A stretch of 7,463 nt of DNA. Origin: Gammaproteobacteria bacterium CG22_combo_CG10-13_8_21_14_all_40_8. Lineage in GTDB: Bacteria > Pseudomonadota > Gammaproteobacteria > Enterobacterales > GCA-002770795. Numbering within the stretch: position 1 is the first letter of the stretch; each line of letters opens with the position of its first letter. Below, piece by piece: positions 5,664 through 7,463 of the stretch. The stretch lies in contig PCTP01000137.1 in NCBI GenBank assembly GCA_002770795.1, positions 1-7,463 on the forward strand. The letters are read 5' to 3'. Under the pieces are notes generated by a model. The model saw only the letters and a program-made list of their open reading frames with translations, did not search any database and was not told where the DNA came from. The translations under genes and the position numbers were made by a program.

Positions 5664-7463
5664 TCAGTTCACAAGTTGATAAACTTTGGATTGGGTAAAA
5701 ATGTCTACCAACTTTTGATCAAGCAAACCTTGCTTGGCTTCATTACTGAGAATATCTAATGCTAGATTGTTGGGTAGACTACTTTTGTAGGGACGATCTC
5801 TGGCAGTGAGAGCATCATAGATATCAGCAATAGTCATTATTCGGCTTTGTACAGGAATTTCATGGCCTTTAAGGCCCCGAGGATAGCCAGTTCCATTAAG
5901 CTTTTCATGATGCGCAGAGGCTATTTTAGGGATATTCTTGAGTTCGTCAGTCCATGGGATTTGCTTGAGATAATCGAAAGTATTCTCCACATGAGATTCA
6001 ATTTCCCTTCTTTCATCTTCTGTCAAACTCCCTCTTTTAACAGAGAGCGCTAAAAAATCACTCTGTGAAATGAGTTGTGACTCTTCCCAAGGTGCATCCT
6101 CTACGGTATAACAGCGGATATCATGTAGATGATGTGAAGCTTCCTCATCTAAAATATGAGGTTCATTCGACTCAACAATCACCCGATAAAAGTGCTCTAA
6201 CTTAAGCACCTCTTGATTCATCACATTCTGCAGATGCATTTGGTGTTGCTGAAAGTCACTGCTATTTTTCATGTTTTGCAATTGTTGCAGTCTCATATAA
6301 TGCTCTTTTTGCAAGCGCTCTTTTAACCATAAAATTCGGTATTTAAGCACTTCCAGCCGAGTATCATCCAACTTCTTTGGCTTTAATAAAACTCTTTCTC
6401 TGACGCCTACTTTTCCAAAATCATGGAGTAAGGCGGCGTACCTTAATTCTCTAATTTCTTCACTAGAAAATCGATGCTGCTGGTAAGTCGAACAACCCGA
6501 TCTGCATAGAGATTCTGCAAGCCCAATAGTAAGCTCTGCCACTCTAAAAGAATGACCGCTGGTAACAGGATCACGAGATTCAATGGCTTTTACAGAGGCA
6601 GAAACAAACCCCTCAAATAGCTGATGTATATTCTCTAAGAGTAAACTGTTGTCAATAGCCACAGCAGCTTGGCTTGCCAAAGCTGAGAGGGTTTCTGTCA
6701 GTTCCACACCAAACCCTTCAGTTTTGCTATCTTTTTTATGGTGAAATTTACGATTGAGAAATTGCAAAACACCAATGATATGACCATCATGGTTTTGCAT
6801 AGGCAGCACCAATAGTTCTCTTGTTCTAAATCCAGTGGCCGCATCAAAAGATTGATCAAAATGGTAGAGGGCATCCTTATCAATGAAGTAAGCGTCTTTA
6901 ATATTGAGAGTTTCCCCAGTTAATGCAACATAGCCTGCGAGTGATTGTTTGCTCAGTGGAAAGGTTTTCGCTTCGAAATCTAATTTAATCACTTCATTTT
7001 GCGCCAACTTAAAGCTTAATTTAGGCTCATTTTCATTCGAATTATCCACCAAAAACAAGGAAGCGCCTTCGCAATTAGATAGCTCTCGACCTTTAGTCAA
7101 CACCATCTCTAATAATCGACCTAAGTCTTTTTCAGCAGATAAGGCAATGCCTATTTTAGACAATTGGCTTTTCTCACTTTGCGTTTCACTCAGGTTGATT
7201 TGCAGTTTTTTTAGATAATAACCACTTTTCCAATATTTCAACGACAAATTAAGCGATTTTTGCAGGGATGAAATAGGCCAAAGCGCTGGAATTTCAATAT
7301 CAACATCAACATCTTCACGAGTACTGAGCCTAACCACCTGATACTCAGCCAAAAACTGAAGTTTTTGTGTGACTTGTTCGGCGGTGATCTGCTCTCCAAT
7401 AACAACTGCTGCGACTCGTTCTGGTTTGATATCAAACTCTTGATTGTCATCCAATGAAAGCCA
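5664..7463 (-). CDS. GAF/HD-GYP domain cyclic-di-GMP phosphodiesterase (N-terminus beyond window)
   Basis: Predicted cytoplasmic signalling enzyme that degrades cyclic-di-GMP. The frame is open to the right edge (WLS precedes the TTG at 7452-7454) and that TTG has no ribosome site, so the gene is probably partial. Residues are counted from the TTG. Residues ~10-85 look like a degenerate receiver domain (AAVVIG strand, ALWPISSLQKSL near the end). After a short coiled linker (~80-100), a GAF domain spans ~105-272, with the cyclase/PDE-type block TGFRTRELLVLPM (207-219) and GVLQFLNRK (228-236). The HD-GYP domain covers ~280-596: SRDPVTSGH (H300), LLHDFGKVG (H344, D345), SHVENT (H488), AHHEKLNGTGYP (H515, H516, GYP 523-525), ADIYDAL (D544) and DRPYK. 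The metal ligands expected for activity are present. About 110 extra residues (~365-475), rich in Gln and His, separate HD from H488; similar inserts typify a proteobacterial GAF/HD-GYP subfamily. The sensed signal is unknown. Confidence 0.92.
   Translation of the reverse strand, partial: WLSLDDNQEFDIKPERVAAVVIGEQITAEQVTQKLQFLAEYQVVRLSTREDVDVDIEIPALWPISSLQKSLNLSLKYWKSGYYLKKLQINLSETQSEKSQLSKIGIALSAEKDLGRLLEMVLTKGRELSNCEGASLFLVDNSNENEPKLSFKLAQNEVIKLDFEAKTFPLSKQSLAGYVALTGETLNIKDAYFIDKDALYHFDQSFDAATGFRTRELLVLPMQNHDGHIIGVLQFLNRKFHHKKDSKTEGFGVELTETLSALASQAAVAIDNSLLLENIHQLFEGFVSASVKAIESRDPVTSGHSFRVAELTIGLAESLCRSGCSTYQQHRFSSEEIRELRYAALLHDFGKVGVRERVLLKPKKLDDTRLEVLKYRILWLKERLQKEHYMRLQQLQNMKNSSDFQQHQMHLQNVMNQEVLKLEHFYRVIVESNEPHILDEEASHHLHDIRCYTVEDAPWEESQLISQSDFLALSVKRGSLTEDERREIESHVENTFDYLKQIPWTDELKNIPKIASAHHEKLNGTGYPRGLKGHEIPVQSRIMTIADIYDALTARDRPYKSSLPNNLALDILSNEAKQGLLDQKLVDIFTQSKVYQLVN

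Noticed and set aside
6949..7218. Open frames on both strands inside the GAF/HD-GYP gene
   Set aside because: The GAF domain reads cleanly in the main frame; these are other-frame shadows.
7452..7454. TTG as the start codon of the HD-GYP gene
   Set aside because: The frame is open upstream to the window edge and no ribosome site precedes it, so the real start is probably outside the window.
1..7463. Search by eye for tRNA, rRNA, CRISPR repeats, transposases and attachment sites
   Set aside because: No cloverleaf, regularly spaced direct repeats, transposase motifs or terminal inverted repeats were seen.

Overview
The window reads as ordinary chromosome from an AT-rich Gram-negative bacterium, most likely a gammaproteobacterium. 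The evidence is a YcbB/LdtD-type L,D-transpeptidase paired with an M15-family peptidase, a type-2 (Thermus/cytosolic-like) malate dehydrogenase, and a GAF plus HD-GYP protein of a proteobacterial subfamily. The MDH type argues against Enterobacterales or Vibrio, which carry the other MDH class. The genus cannot be fixed from sequence alone. No mobile element, CRISPR array, tRNA or rRNA is visible.

Layout. Positions 1-33 (minus) may hold the first codons of a gene running off the left edge. Positions 150-2809 (minus) hold a two-gene unit: an exported L,D-transpeptidase (2809-1142), then 26 bp downstream an exported zinc peptidase (1115-150). Positions 2810-3684 are gene-poor, with three back-to-back inverted repeats, one weak small secreted ORF and a further hairpin. 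A 148-residue cytoplasmic protein of unknown function lies at 3685-4131 (plus). Positions 4132-4477 hold a possible small transcription unit that converges on mdh and ends at a strong bidirectional terminator. mdh follows at 4478-5455 (minus), with its own probable extended -10 promoter. Positions 5664-7463 (minus) hold a GAF/HD-GYP protein whose N-terminus continues past the right edge.

How the genes work together. The transpeptidase makes 3-3 (mDAP-mDAP) or related peptidoglycan links in the periplasm. The adjacent M15 peptidase is the natural candidate to cut peptidoglycan peptides, possibly the same links, as in the E. coli ldtD-mepK neighbourhood. mdh (TCA cycle) and the HD-GYP protein (predicted cyclic-di-GMP breakdown) are co-oriented neighbours, but the 208 bp gap and separate promoter give no reason to link them functionally.

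I see no convincing previously undescribed system. The points most worth a second look are the EF-hand/dockerin-like calcium loop inside the M15 catalytic domain, the possible small RNA or decayed gene beside mdh, the structured gap at 3058-3165, the orphan 148-residue protein, and a Gly-to-Cys change in the MDH nucleotide-binding loop.
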